From the NCBI RefSeq assembly GCF_010915725.1, contig NZ_JAAIJR010000004.1, forward strand, positions 1 through 64,000: 64,000 nt of DNA, read 5' to 3'. Positions 43,817 to 53,746 of this stretch are shown one piece after another. The notes under the pieces were generated by a model. That model saw only the letters and a list, made by a program, of their open reading frames with translations. It had not been told where the DNA came from and did not search any database. The translations under genes and the position numbers were made by a program. Position 1 is the first letter of the stretch, and each line of letters starts with the position of its first letter. The DNA comes from Thiorhodococcus mannitoliphagus (GTDB taxonomy: Bacteria > Pseudomonadota > Gammaproteobacteria > Chromatiales > Chromatiaceae).

Positions 43817-45578
43817 CCGCATCCCGCTCTGTGGAGTGGGTATCGTTGAAGCCAGAAAGCGGTCCTCGACATCGGCGAGAAGGCCGGGCCGCATCCCGCT
43901 CTGTGGAGTGGGTATCGTTGAAGCCATCGAGGCCTACCTGACGTGATTGGATGTTGCGACGCCGCATCCCGCTCTGTGGAGTGGGTATCGTTGAAGCCGA
44001 AGTCATGGCCGCGATGGAAACGTGAGCAGGGCGCCGCATCCCGCTCTGTGGAGTGGGTATCGTTGAAGCACTCAGACGATCGTCGACGGCGTCCCGGTCT
44101 TCACGCCGCATCCCGCTCTGTGGAGTGGGTATCGTTGAAGCTCGCACCAGCGCTCAAGGTCGCCCTGGCGCTGATGCCGCATCCCGCTCTGTGGAGTGGG
44201 TATCGTTGAAGCGGGTCCAGGGTCCGGGCTATCGCTCTGGCGTTTTCGCCGCATCCCGCTCTGTGGAGTGGGTATCGTTGAAGCTCATCAAGCAGAGCTT
44301 TAGCTCTATGCTCGCCGATGCCGCATCCCGCTCTGTGGAGTGGGTATCGTTGAAGCAATTACTCGGCTCACGCTGATGACGGACGTTGACGGCCGCATCC
44401 CGCTCTGTGGAGTGGGTATCGTTGAAGCAGACATGGATTGCTCCTGTTGTTCGGCGGTTGCCGCCGCATCCCGCTCTGTGGAGTGGGTATCGTTGAAGCC
44501 ATCGCGACATGACGCGCGTGCGCCGATCGACGCGCCGCATCCCGCTCTGTGGAGTGGGTATCGTTGAAGCTTACCGCGACTAACAGCATCTCAACCCACA
44601 TCTTGCCGCATCCCGCTCTGTGGAGTGGGTATCGTTGAAGCCACCTGCGCCTGATCGACCGATGGCCGCAGACGCGCCGCATCCCGCTCTGTGGAGTGGG
44701 TATCGTTGAAGCAACAACAGTGTCCCCGTTGAATGGGAGCGTCAGCGCCGCATCCCGCTCTGTGGAGTGGGTATCGTTGAAGCGTGCTCGACCGGGCACA
44801 GCACAAGGAAAGGGTCCGCCGCATCCCGCTCTGTGGAGTGGGTATCGTTGAAGCGATATTCTGGCGCTGGCCTCACGCTCGAGCATCTGGGGCCGCATCC
44901 CGCTCTGTGGAGTGGGTATCGTTGAAGCCGACTCCTCAGCCGGTGCAGCGCGCCGCCCGAGCGCCGCATCCCGCTCTGTGGAGTGGGTATCGTTGAAGCA
45001 ATATGCTCGACGGTGAGCACATGACGCGCATGATGCCGCATCCCGCTCTGTGGAGTGGGTATCGTTGAAGCTGCGGCGAGGATGCGCTCGCGGGCGGTCA
45101 CAAGGTCGCCGCATCCCGCTCTGTGGAGTGGGTATCGTTGAAGCTCGATCGCATCAGACTCAGAGTCTGCTGGCACGGCGGCCGCATCCCGCTCTGTGGA
45201 GTGGGTATCGTTGAAGCACTTTGCCCTTGGACCTTTCCACCGCATCGTCTGCGCCGCATCCCGCTCTGTGGAGTGGGTATCGTTGAAGCATCCCGCGCGC
45301 CTCAATCAAATCCTGAAGCTCGCGGCCGCATCCCGCTCTGTGGAGTGGGTATCGTTGAAGCAGGGCGACGTCTGCGTCTTGTTCGGTGCCGTCCCAGGCC
45401 GCATCCCGCTCTGTGGAGTGGGTATCGTTGAAGCACCCAGCCCTGCCAGTCCGGCAGACCAACGGGCACGCCGCATCCCGCTCTGTGGAGTGGGTATCGT
45501 TGAAGCCAGAAGGGCGTGGGGACCATGACCATGAACTGACGGCCGCATCCCGCTCTACGGAGCAGGTATCGTTAGCGG
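43817..45578 (+). CRISPR. CRISPR array, 25 repeats and 24 spacers, type I-G
   Basis: The 36-bp repeat begins CCGCATCCCGCTCTGTGG and ends AGTGGGTATCGTTGAAGC. It is identical in repeats 1-24 as far as I read. Repeat 25 (45543-45578) is degenerate (TACGGAGCAGG, GTTAGCGGC), marking the trailer end. Spacers are 35-38 bp. CCCGCTC pairs with GAGTGGG (one G-U) around TGTG, giving the hairpin recognised by the Cas6-like part. A G precedes most repeats, so the unit could be called 37 bp. It follows the cas operon directly and is expected to be transcribed on the plus strand. Confidence 0.97.
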
Positions 45579-45752
45579 CCCCTGCACGCATGGACGCCAC
45601 TGCTGACGCTCCTCAGTTTTGAGGACCGCCCGATGCCATAGCCGAATGCTTACTTGCCCTGAATGGGCGAGTGGGTCAAACCTGTGGGGAATGAGATTGA
45701 GCGATTGCCCTATAGGGCTGATTCCGAAGGGGAATTCAGAACATATGGAGAT
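45579..45752. other. Array-to-tRNA gap, no gene seen
   Basis: 174 bp. I see no gene, hairpin terminator or repeat-family member. Confidence 0.5.
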
Positions 45753-45843
45753 TGGCGGAGAGAGAGGGATTCGAACCCTCGATAGGCTGTTAACCTATAC
45801 ACACTTTCCAGGCGTGCTCCTTAAGCCACTCGGACACCTCTCC
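45753..45843 (-). tRNA. tRNA-Ser (GGA)
   Basis: A 91-nt class II tRNA with a long variable arm, encoded CCA, acceptor GGAGAGG pairing CTCTCC, and anticodon loop CTGGAAA (GGA). It marks the right edge of the defence island. No duplicate of its 3' end was noticed at the left edge. Confidence 0.95.
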
Positions 45844-46019
45844 GGAGGAATGACATGATCGGGCACTTTGATCGCCTGAGGCGAGGGCGCGCGATCTTCC
45901 CTGTCGTTCAAGAGCGCGGAAAGATACATGAGATCCGTCTCGGTTTCAATCCGACATTGCACCCGCGCACGCCGCATAATAGCAACCTTTCATCGACAGC
46001 CTGAATTTTCAGAGTAGCC

Positions 46020-46853
46020 GTGCCCGCGCGCCCGCAAGTATCGACTCCTACAATCGCTGATCACGCCGACCGCCATCGTCTCTACGAGTTAGCAGTCCAG
46101 AACCCTTGCGCCGAGGTCGACTTCATCGACCGGACCTATCGCATGCTGCGGGGCCGAAGCGGGCGTCTGCTGCGGGAGGACTTCTGCGGCACGGGGACGG
46201 TTTGCTGCGAGTGGGTACGCCGGCGCCGCACCAATCGCGCCTGGGGTCTGGATCTGGATGCAGAGGTGCTCGATTGGGGTCGGACGAGAAACCTAGGGGG
46301 GCTCGACACGGCGACGCGCGCCCGGGTCGAACTCCGCCAGGCCGATGTGCTGACGCCCCAGGCGCCGCAAGTGGATATTGTTCTTGCGATGAACTTCAGC
46401 TACTGGCTGCTGCGACATCGCTCGACCATTCTGAGCTACTTTCGCCGCGTCCGGGAGTCGCTGCGAGACGATGGCGTACTCTTCCTCGACGCTTACGGTG
46501 GCTACGATGCCTTTCGGGTTCTGAGCGAGGAGCGACGGGTGAGCGATCCGGACGGCGGCGACTTCACCTATGTCTGGGACCAAGCCGCCTATGACCCCAT
46601 CTCAGGGCGCTTGCAGTGCGACATCCATTTTCGCTTCGATGACGGCTCGAGCCTGGAGCGCGCATTCAGCTACGATTGGCGTCTCTGGACGCTGCCAGAG
46701 ATCCGCGAGCTGCTCGCGGAGGCCGGATTCTCTCGGACCCTCGTCTACTGGCAAGGTTGGGATGAAGACGACGAACCGGACGGCCACTTCGTGCCGGTCG
46801 AAACGGGCGAGCCAGACGCAGGCTGGATCGCCTATCTCTCTGCGGAGAAGTGA
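46020..46853 (+). CDS. Class I SAM-dependent methyltransferase
   Basis: A 277-residue protein with a probable GTG start. The SAM-binding motif I is REDFCGTGTVCCEWVRR, followed by GLDLDAEVLDWGR, the acidic post-motif DIVLAMNFSYWLL and the motif RRVRESLRDDGVLFLDAYGG. No substrate-binding signature identifies the target. The first 20 residues and the start codon are the least certain part. It is convergent with malQ. Confidence 0.82.
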   Translation: MPARPQVSTPTIADHADRHRLYELAVQNPCAEVDFIDRTYRMLRGRSGRLLREDFCGTGTVCCEWVRRRRTNRAWGLDLDAEVLDWGRTRNLGGLDTATRARVELRQADVLTPQAPQVDIVLAMNFSYWLLRHRSTILSYFRRVRESLRDDGVLFLDAYGGYDAFRVLSEERRVSDPDGGDFTYVWDQAAYDPISGRLQCDIHFRFDDGSSLERAFSYDWRLWTLPEIRELLAEAGFSRTLVYWQGWDEDDEPDGHFVPVETGEPDAGWIAYLSAEK

Positions 46854-46895
46854 GTTGGACCTGGCCGGGACCAGCGGCAGGCGAGCGCGAAGCAC

Positions 46896-48407
46896 TCAGC
46901 CCGCCGGGTAGGGGATCCGCCCGTAGAGTCTGCTGAGCGTGCGCAGGCGTTCGGCGGCTGCGTCGGTCAGCATCTCGTCACGGTAGCGCCAGACCCAGTT
47001 GCCCTCTGCCGTGCCGGGCCGATTCATGCACGCCTCGGCACCGAGACCCAGGACATCCTGCAAGGGAAAGACCGCCATGGCCGCGGTCGAGCGCAATGCG
47101 GCGCGGATGAAGTCCCAGTGGATCTCGCTGCCGTCACTCCCAAGGTAAGCGCCGATATTGCGCCGCAGCGCGTCATTTCTGCCAGCCCACCAGCCCAGGG
47201 AGGTATTGTTGTCATGCGTCCCGGTATAGACGGCGAGGCGACGGCGATGATTGTGCGGGAGGAAGGATGAGGCCCCGTAGCCATCTTCGAGGTCTTCGAA
47301 ACCGAACTGAAGGACAGCCATACCAGGCAGGCCAAGCGCGTCACGCAGCGCTTCGACGTCTTCCGTGATGACACCGAGGTCTTCGGCGATCAGCGGCAGG
47401 TCTTCTCCAAGCGCTGCGCGCAGGGCCTGGAATAGCGCCATGCCCGGTCCCCGCACCCAGTGGCCGTTGATGGCGGTTTCTTCGCTGGCCGGGATCTCCC
47501 AATAGGCAGCGAATCCTCTGAAATGGTCGATGCGCACCATGTCGACCAGTTCCAGGATCCGTCGCAGACGCTCGATCCAGAAGGCGTAGCCGTCCTCGGC
47601 GAGCTTACTCCAGTCATAGAGCGGGTTTCCCCAACGCTGCCCGGTATTACTGAAATAGTCGGGAGGCACGCCGGCGATGACCTGCGGGCAGCCGTGCGCG
47701 TTGAGCTGGAACCACTCCGGATGCGTCCAGACCTCACTCGAATCGTGAGCGACGAAGATGGGCATGTCGCCGACCAGCCGGACCCCGCGCTCCCGCGCAT
47801 GAGCGCGCAACTCGGACCATTGACGCGCGAAGACGTACTGGATGAAACGCTGAAGCTGAAGCTCGGGCCCATAGCGGCTAGCCCAGTGCGCGAGCGCGCT
47901 CGGATCGCGGCGCGCAAGCTCGGGCGCCCAGTCGGTCCAGGGACGCAGCTCATGATGCGTCTTGAGCGCATGATAGAGGGCATAATCGTCCAGCCAAGCG
48001 CTGTGCGTCTCGCAAAAACGCGCGAAGTCCTCCCGATCATGCTGCGTGGCCCGCGCCTCGAAGCCCGCCATGGCGCGCTCCAGCAGTCTGTACTTCCAGG
48101 GCCCAACGGCACCAAAATCGACTTGGTCGCGCGTAAATTCGGGGATTGTCAGATCGGCTTCCTGCACCCAACCTAGCTCTAGGAGGCGATCCGGGCTGAT
48201 CAGCAGGGGATTCGCGGCGAGGGAAGAGGTGCACTGATAGGGGGAATCCCGGTATCCGGTCGGCCCGAGCGGCAACATTTGCCAAAGCCCCTGACCGGCG
48301 GCGGCCAGAAAATCGACGAAACGTCGCGCCGACGGCCCAAGGTCGCCGACCCCGTAGGGACCAGGTAAGGAGGTCGGATGGAGCAAGATGCCGCTCGAGC
48401 GGTGCAT
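46896..48407 (-). CDS. malQ: 4-alpha-glucanotransferase MalQ (amylomaltase)
   Basis: A 503-residue glycoside hydrolase family 77 enzyme of the short bacterial type. It starts RSSGILLHPTSLPGPYGVGDLGPSARRFVDFL, then GLWQMLPLGPTGYRDSPYQCTSS. The catalytic nucleophile region is MVRIDHFRGFAAYWEIPA, and the acid/base and third carboxylate lie in LIAEDLGVIT and YTGTHDNNTS. It transfers maltosyl or longer glucan units, probably in glycogen metabolism. Confidence 0.97.
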   Translation of the reverse strand: MHRSSGILLHPTSLPGPYGVGDLGPSARRFVDFLAAAGQGLWQMLPLGPTGYRDSPYQCTSSLAANPLLISPDRLLELGWVQEADLTIPEFTRDQVDFGAVGPWKYRLLERAMAGFEARATQHDREDFARFCETHSAWLDDYALYHALKTHHELRPWTDWAPELARRDPSALAHWASRYGPELQLQRFIQYVFARQWSELRAHARERGVRLVGDMPIFVAHDSSEVWTHPEWFQLNAHGCPQVIAGVPPDYFSNTGQRWGNPLYDWSKLAEDGYAFWIERLRRILELVDMVRIDHFRGFAAYWEIPASEETAINGHWVRGPGMALFQALRAALGEDLPLIAEDLGVITEDVEALRDALGLPGMAVLQFGFEDLEDGYGASSFLPHNHRRRLAVYTGTHDNNTSLGWWAGRNDALRRNIGAYLGSDGSEIHWDFIRAALRSTAAMAVFPLQDVLGLGAEACMNRPGTAEGNWVWRYRDEMLTDAAAERLRTLSRLYGRIPYPAG

Positions 48408-48553
48408 AACAGAATCGGCCTCCGGTTAGGGCATGAGTGACGGGAGTGGGGAGTCTACCGAAAGCACCATGGAAAAATCTTGTCGAGTTGGCGCATCGCG
48501 AAATACCCACCGAATATCGGGCGCCTCTGCCCATCTGCAAAGAGCGCGTTATG

Positions 48554-48661
48554 CTTAGAGCGTGTCCATCAATTGTGTCCCGATGCGAGCGATGCCGCCC
48601 GAAATCCCCCCTAGCCCCCCCTTTGTGAAAGGGGGGAAGTTGTTGATGGACGCTTTCTTAG
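48554..48661 (-). repeat. MITE-A copy 10
   Basis: A reverse 108-bp copy between the divergent malQ and PAS/GGDEF/EAL genes, bounded by CTTAG. The G-run is one base longer than in most copies and the loop reads CTTTGTGAAAG. Confidence 0.9.
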
Positions 48662-48878
48662 GTTATGGATCGATGCCGCCTCAGCTCCCGCGTTCGACCC
48701 TAGCGCCCTGCAGGGTTCAGTCACCCGGCGCGAGTGCTTCGGCTCACACGCAGGACCGAGGTCGACGTCGGACACCCCTGAACCCGATAATGATTGGCTA
48801 ACCCTTTCGATGATGCGCCCACTCCAGCGGTTCATCCCGACGTGACGCTGGTGAGAGCCCAGGGACCGAAGTGAAGCA

Positions 48879-51800
48879 ATGAAACCCATGAGTGATCCAA
48901 GGTCGATTGCGAATATTCGCGAGAAGGTTCGACAGCTCTTGCGCGGCCGGACGATCGAGAGCATCGTCGAGGAGCTGCATCGCGGAGACATCCAGCTCGT
49001 CGAACTCATGGAGGAACTCTACCTCTATCGTACCGAGTTCAAGCTGCAGCAAGAGGCCTTGCGGGAATCGCAGGTCTTCAACGATCAGGCGCTAGCGCGC
49101 TTTGCCCAGCTCTTCCACAGCCTCCCCGTGCCCGCCTTGGTGCTGGCGACGAACGGCACCCTGAAGGATTACAACAAGGCCGCACGGGACACCCTTGCGC
49201 TGGACTGCCGGCTCTTTTCCCAGCTCGCCGCCCGCGAGGATGCCGCCAAGCTCGACACGACGATGCAGGAGGCGCGCAAGCACGGCCATGCGACAAGATC
49301 GGAGGTCAAACTCCGCAGCGCACGCTACGAAACGCTGATCGCGGACATCGGCTTGCTGCAGCTTCCAGCCCTGGATGGCAAGGAGCCGGAGATCATCTGC
49401 ACGGTCCTCGACCAGACGGACCGCATTCGGCAGCGCAAGGCCCTGGTCGCGACGGCAGAGGTCGTAGATGCCAGCACGACCGTGGCCGTGCGCTGGGAGG
49501 CCAAGCCTGGATGGCCCTTGGTCTACGCCTCGGACAATGTCCGCCATTGGGGATTCCCGGTCCAGGCATTCGCATCTGGCTACGTCCACTTGATCGACTT
49601 GGTACACCCGGAGGATCGGGACCGTGTCGAGCGCGCCTTCAGCGAAACTGCGGGCAAACGCCAGTCGCACTTCACACTCACCTGCAGATTCATCTGGGCC
49701 GACAACTCGGTCCACTGGGTCGAGCTGGAGAGCAGCACCAAGCGTATCCCGGGAATCTTCGGCCCCTGCTATCAGGGACTCATCCGCGACGTGACCGAGC
49801 GCGAGCAGGCCCAAGCCGCCTTGCACCAGCAATTGCGCTTCCAGGAGCTGACCGCGGAGATGTCCGCCCTGTTCGCGAACAGCCTGCGCGAGGAGCTGGA
49901 CGCCAAGCTGGAAGAGGCCCTCGCGTGCATCGGACGTTTCGCCGAAGTCGATCGCTGCTACCTGCATCAGTGTCGCTCAGAGGAGGATCAGCTGCGACCG
50001 ACCTGCAGTTGGTGGAGCACCGAGGGCGCAACGGATCCGGAGCGACGCGCGCGCATCGATACCATGGCGCTGGAAGGCTGGTCGACACGATTGGCCAACC
50101 AGACGCACATCAGCATTCCGGACGTCATGAAACTCCCGCCGGAAGAGGAGGCGCTGCGCTCAGAGCTGACCCTCCAGCTGATCCGCTCCCGGCTCATCCT
50201 GCCGCTGCGCAGCGCTGGCCAGCTGATCGGGGTCCTTGGGCTCGACACGCTGCGCAAGGCGCGCGCCTGGACGGACGAGGAGATCAGGCTCTTGCGCCTC
50301 CTTAGCGAAACCCTCGCGAGCATGCTGGTGCGTCAGCGCATCGAAGCCGAACGCCAAAGCAGTGAAACGCGCTATCAGCATCTCAGCGCATCCATGAGCG
50401 ATGTCGCCTATTCGAGCCTCAAACGCGAGGGCGGACGCTACCAGATCGACTGGATCACCGATTCGGTCGAGACCCTGACCGGTTATGCGGCCGACGAGCT
50501 GATCGCACGCGGCGGCTGGGCTTCGCTGGTGCTGCTGGAAGATCGCCAAACCTTCGTTCAGCGGGTCTTGGAACTCGAACCCGGCGCCACGACCAACTGC
50601 GAGCTGCGCCTGCGGCACCGAGACGGCGCGACGCGCTGGGTGAGGGTCACGACCGAGTGCCTCCGAGACCCCCAGAGCCCCGAGTCCACACGCCTCTATG
50701 GCGGTCTGGTCGACATTACCGAACGCAAGACCCGCGAGACAGAACTCAAGCGCCTCGCACTGCTGGTCGAGCAGAGCCCCAGCATCGTCGTCATGACAGA
50801 CCTGAGCGGTCACATCGAATACGTCAATGCGAGATTCAGCGAGGTCACCGGCTACACCTCAGACGAGGTACGCGGCAGCAAGCTCCTGGAACTGAGCGCC
50901 GATGCAGGACCCGCATCACCGACCTGGCAGACGCTCTGGCAAACCTTGCGACAGGGCGAGACCTGGCGCGGCGAGATCGCGAGCCGCACCAAGTCAGGCC
51001 AACGCCTGTGGGAGCAAGCCCTGGTAACACCCCTGCGTGACGAGCAGGGCGTCATCTCGCACATCGTCAAGCTGGGCGAGGACGTCAGCGACAAGAAGGC
51101 CCTGACCGAACGCCTCACCTACCTGATCCACCACGACCCGCTGACAGGCCTTCCCAATCGGACGCTGATGCGCGAGCGGATCGGCCGTGCCCTGGCACGC
51201 GCTAAGCGCGACAATCACGGCGTTGCCCTGCTCTCCATCGATCTCGACAAGCTGAAGCTGATCAACGACTCCTTAGGCCACAACGCCGGCGATCAACTCC
51301 TGCGGGAGGTCGCGCAACGCCTCCAAGGTCTGCTCGGCAAGCGAGACACCCTGGCGCGCTTCGGCGGCGACAACTTCGTCTTGCTCATCAACCGGCTCGA
51401 GCAGGCCCAGGATTCGGTTGCCCTGGCCGAGCAGGTGCGCGCAAAGCTCGACCAGCCAATCGCACTCGCGAAGGATACGACCCGCATCACGGGCAGCATC
51501 GGTATCGCGCTCTACCCGGAGGATTCCGAGACTGCGGAAGAACTCCTCAACCACGCCGATGCCGCCCTGCATCAAGCCCAAGCCGAAGGCGGGCGGCTCT
51601 CCCGTTTCTACACGCCCGAGCTGAATGGGCAGTTGCTCGAGCAATTCCAGCTCGAGCAAGCGCTGCGTCATGGGCTCGAGCACGATGAGCTGCTGTTGTA
51701 CTACCAGCCTAGGGTCGACATTCGCAGCGGCGAGATCCTGAGTCTGGAGGCCTTGGTGCGCTGGAATCACCCCGATTGGGGCCTGATCGAGCCAGGACGC

Positions 51801-52442
51801 TTCATCCCGCTCGCGGAATCAACGGGACTGATTCTCGAACTCGGCCCGGTGGTGCTCAAGGCCGCGTGCAAGCAGATCAAGGCATGGCAGGCGTCAGGCG
51901 TCCCTGTGGTCCCGATCGCAGTCAATCTCTCCGCGAAAGAACTCTATCAAGACGCCTTGTCTGCAAAGATCGAGGAGATCATGGCGGATGCGTCCGTGGA
52001 TCCGCAGCAGCTCGAGATCGAGATCACCGAGAGCGCCACCATGCACTCAGTCAACAAGGCTGTGGAGATCCTGTCGTCCCTACGCAGCCTAGGACTGGCA
52101 CTCGCCATGGACGATTTCGGCACGGGCCATGCCTCGCTGAGCTATCTGAATCAGCTCCCCATGCAGACGATCAAGATCGACCGCTCGTTCCTGGTGAAAA
52201 TCGACGTTCACACCGAAGAGCCAGCGCAACAAGGCGCAACCATCGTCAAGGCGATCATTGGCCTGGGGTTGAATCTAGGACTCAAGATCATTGCCGAGGG
52301 AGTCGAGACGCTGCCGCAGCGCGACTTCCTCATCGAGCACGGCTGCGACGTCGCCCAAGGCCACCTCTTCAGCCTGCCGCTGCCTGCGGACAAGATCGAG
52401 CCACTGCTGAGGGCGGGCAGCGTTCCGACAACCCTGCACTGA
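48879..52442 (+). CDS. PAS/GAF/GGDEF/EAL signalling protein, likely c-di-GMP phosphodiesterase
   Basis: A 1187-residue soluble protein. PAS-like regions lie at about 75-170, 200-310, 500-620 and 630-745, a GAF domain at about 325-490, GGDEF at about 750-910 and EAL at about 925-1175. The diguanylate cyclase signature is changed to GGDNF (about 828), so cyclase activity is doubtful. The EAL domain looks complete: EALVRW (Glu957), NLSAKELY, EITESA, MDDFGTG (about 1077), KIDRSFL and AEGVET. The start ATG at 48879 is followed by another at 48888 and either may be used. No neighbour suggests the signal. Confidence 0.93.
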   Translation: MKPMSDPRSIANIREKVRQLLRGRTIESIVEELHRGDIQLVELMEELYLYRTEFKLQQEALRESQVFNDQALARFAQLFHSLPVPALVLATNGTLKDYNKAARDTLALDCRLFSQLAAREDAAKLDTTMQEARKHGHATRSEVKLRSARYETLIADIGLLQLPALDGKEPEIICTVLDQTDRIRQRKALVATAEVVDASTTVAVRWEAKPGWPLVYASDNVRHWGFPVQAFASGYVHLIDLVHPEDRDRVERAFSETAGKRQSHFTLTCRFIWADNSVHWVELESSTKRIPGIFGPCYQGLIRDVTEREQAQAALHQQLRFQELTAEMSALFANSLREELDAKLEEALACIGRFAEVDRCYLHQCRSEEDQLRPTCSWWSTEGATDPERRARIDTMALEGWSTRLANQTHISIPDVMKLPPEEEALRSELTLQLIRSRLILPLRSAGQLIGVLGLDTLRKARAWTDEEIRLLRLLSETLASMLVRQRIEAERQSSETRYQHLSASMSDVAYSSLKREGGRYQIDWITDSVETLTGYAADELIARGGWASLVLLEDRQTFVQRVLELEPGATTNCELRLRHRDGATRWVRVTTECLRDPQSPESTRLYGGLVDITERKTRETELKRLALLVEQSPSIVVMTDLSGHIEYVNARFSEVTGYTSDEVRGSKLLELSADAGPASPTWQTLWQTLRQGETWRGEIASRTKSGQRLWEQALVTPLRDEQGVISHIVKLGEDVSDKKALTERLTYLIHHDPLTGLPNRTLMRERIGRALARAKRDNHGVALLSIDLDKLKLINDSLGHNAGDQLLREVAQRLQGLLGKRDTLARFGGDNFVLLINRLEQAQDSVALAEQVRAKLDQPIALAKDTTRITGSIGIALYPEDSETAEELLNHADAALHQAQAEGGRLSRFYTPELNGQLLEQFQLEQALRHGLEHDELLLYYQPRVDIRSGEILSLEALVRWNHPDWGLIEPGRFIPLAESTGLILELGPVVLKAACKQIKAWQASGVPVVPIAVNLSAKELYQDALSAKIEEIMADASVDPQQLEIEITESATMHSVNKAVEILSSLRSLGLALAMDDFGTGHASLSYLNQLPMQTIKIDRSFLVKIDVHTEEPAQQGATIVKAIIGLGLNLGLKIIAEGVETLPQRDFLIEHGCDVAQGHLFSLPLPADKIEPLLRAGSVPTTLH

Positions 52443-52807
52443 GCCACGGGCAAGGCCCACGCTCGCCGCGCCTTCGACTTTCAATTGGCGCGCGCGCTCG
52501 GGCCAGCGCTTGACGAACATCCCGTGAAGACCCCGCGATTCGCCATCGCAGGAGCCCTGATCGACAAGGTTCTAGCCGGCAAGCCAAGCGCGAGGGGGCT
52601 AGTCCCGAGTAGCAGCCCGACATTCTCGCACCGCAGAACCAGCAAGTTTGGCAAGATGGCCGTCATGGGAAGCGCCCTGGGTCTCCGCTGCTCGAGCGGG
52701 GCGGCTCCGCAGGCCGTCCAACCGGTCGGCCCTCAGCCAGCCACGCGGCCGTTGAATGACGAACTGCAAGGAGGCTCCTTTAAGGTGAGATCAAGAGGAA
52801 CGCGAAC
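52443..52807. other. Intergenic region, no confident gene
   Basis: 365 bp. A plus-strand frame through it (starting near 52485) has no Shine-Dalgarno or known domain. Near the end a GGAGGCTCC/TTTAAGG segment precedes the small membrane protein gene and may be part of its promoter. Confidence 0.45.
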
Positions 52808-52996
52808 ATGGATACAGGCGCGGCCAAAGCCATTGAGGCAATCGTCATTGGCGCCCTTGTGGTGGGCTTCTATCTGCAACAGCAAAGAGCCGTCACAGCG
52901 GCCAAGTCTGACGACGCCAAGAACAGGAACGGAGAAGCTTCCAGCGCAGCAGCCGAGGCACCCAAAGAGGCAGACCAGGAGGGTGATCCGCATTGA
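52808..52996 (+). CDS. Small single-pass membrane protein (62 residues)
   Basis: MDTGAAKAIEAIVIGALVVGF gives one transmembrane segment (about 8-25), followed by a charged Glu/Lys/Ala tail. AGAGGAAC nine bases before the ATG is a fair ribosome binding site. Unrecognised. It lies 103 bp before the DUF1134 gene on the same strand. Confidence 0.6.
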   Translation: MDTGAAKAIEAIVIGALVVGFYLQQQRAVTAAKSDDAKNRNGEASSAAAEAPKEADQEGDPH

Positions 52997-53099
52997 GCCT
53001 TACGCGGCCATGGCAAAGGGCGGCACCGGAACGACACGCTAAACGCACGGCCCCTGGCAATCGCAGCCAGCCGGATGGAACCAACGACCGGAGACGCAG

Positions 53100-53648
53100 A
53101 TGATGAAGCAGCTCATCCCACTTTTCCTCTTGCTCGGCAGCCTGAGTTGGCCGACGCAAGCCTTCGATACCTACCAGCAGGACGAGATCGTCGGGAAGGT
53201 CGAATCCTTCTTTGGCAATGGCGCGGAAAACATCGGCGATGCCGTTCAAAAAGTGTTCAAGGAGCATGGTGAGCCCAACGCCTACATCGCGGGAGAGGAA
53301 GTCGGGGCCGCCTTGGGCGTTGGCCTAAGATACGGACGCGGCAAACTCAACTTTGCCTCCGGCTACGAGCGACCGGTTTTCTGGCAGGGTCCCTCCATCG
53401 GAATCGACCTCGGAGTCAATGTCGCCAAGGTCTTCGTCCTCATCTACAACCTCCCGTCAGAAGAAGTCCTTTTTCAACGCTTCCCTGGCGTCGAGGGTAG
53501 CCTCTATTTCGTTGGCGGCGTCGGGGTCAACTATCTTCAATCCGGCGATATCGTCATCGCGCCAATCCGCTTTGGTGCGGGGTGGCGCCAAGGCATCAGC
53601 GCCGGCTACATGGACTTCACCGAGCGCGCCCACTACAACCCCTTCTGA
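53100..53648 (+). CDS. DUF1134 (EipA-like) periplasmic protein
   Basis: A 182-residue protein with a signal peptide (MMKQLIPLFLLLGSLSWPTQAF). The DUF1134 pattern follows: IVGKVESFFGNGAENIGDAVQKVFKEHGEPNAYIAGEEVGAALGVGLRYG, then GGVGVNYLQ and IAPIRFGAGWRQG. EipA in alphaproteobacteria supports envelope integrity; here the role is only inferred. Two ATGs in a row (53100, 53103) follow GGAGACGC. Confidence 0.85.
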   Translation: MMKQLIPLFLLLGSLSWPTQAFDTYQQDEIVGKVESFFGNGAENIGDAVQKVFKEHGEPNAYIAGEEVGAALGVGLRYGRGKLNFASGYERPVFWQGPSIGIDLGVNVAKVFVLIYNLPSEEVLFQRFPGVEGSLYFVGGVGVNYLQSGDIVIAPIRFGAGWRQGISAGYMDFTERAHYNPF

Positions 53649-53746
53649 GTCGTCGGGGCGCAAGCGCCTCGACTCGACCAGCGGCCGCGGCCCGCGCAAC
53701 GGACAGCACTCCCGCCATCCGAGCACGAACGCGGTCCTAGCGACGA

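Noticed and set aside
43817..45578. Long open frames on both strands through the array, with repeated VEWVSLK or NDTHSTERDAA peptides
   Set aside because: They are translations of the CRISPR repeat; the 36-bp repeat with 35-38-bp spacers keeps frames open by chance.
26400..45750. A tRNA-bounded integrative element ending at tRNA-Ser
   Set aside because: No integrase gene and no duplicate of the tRNA 3' end were noticed at the other edge, so an integrated element is not supported.
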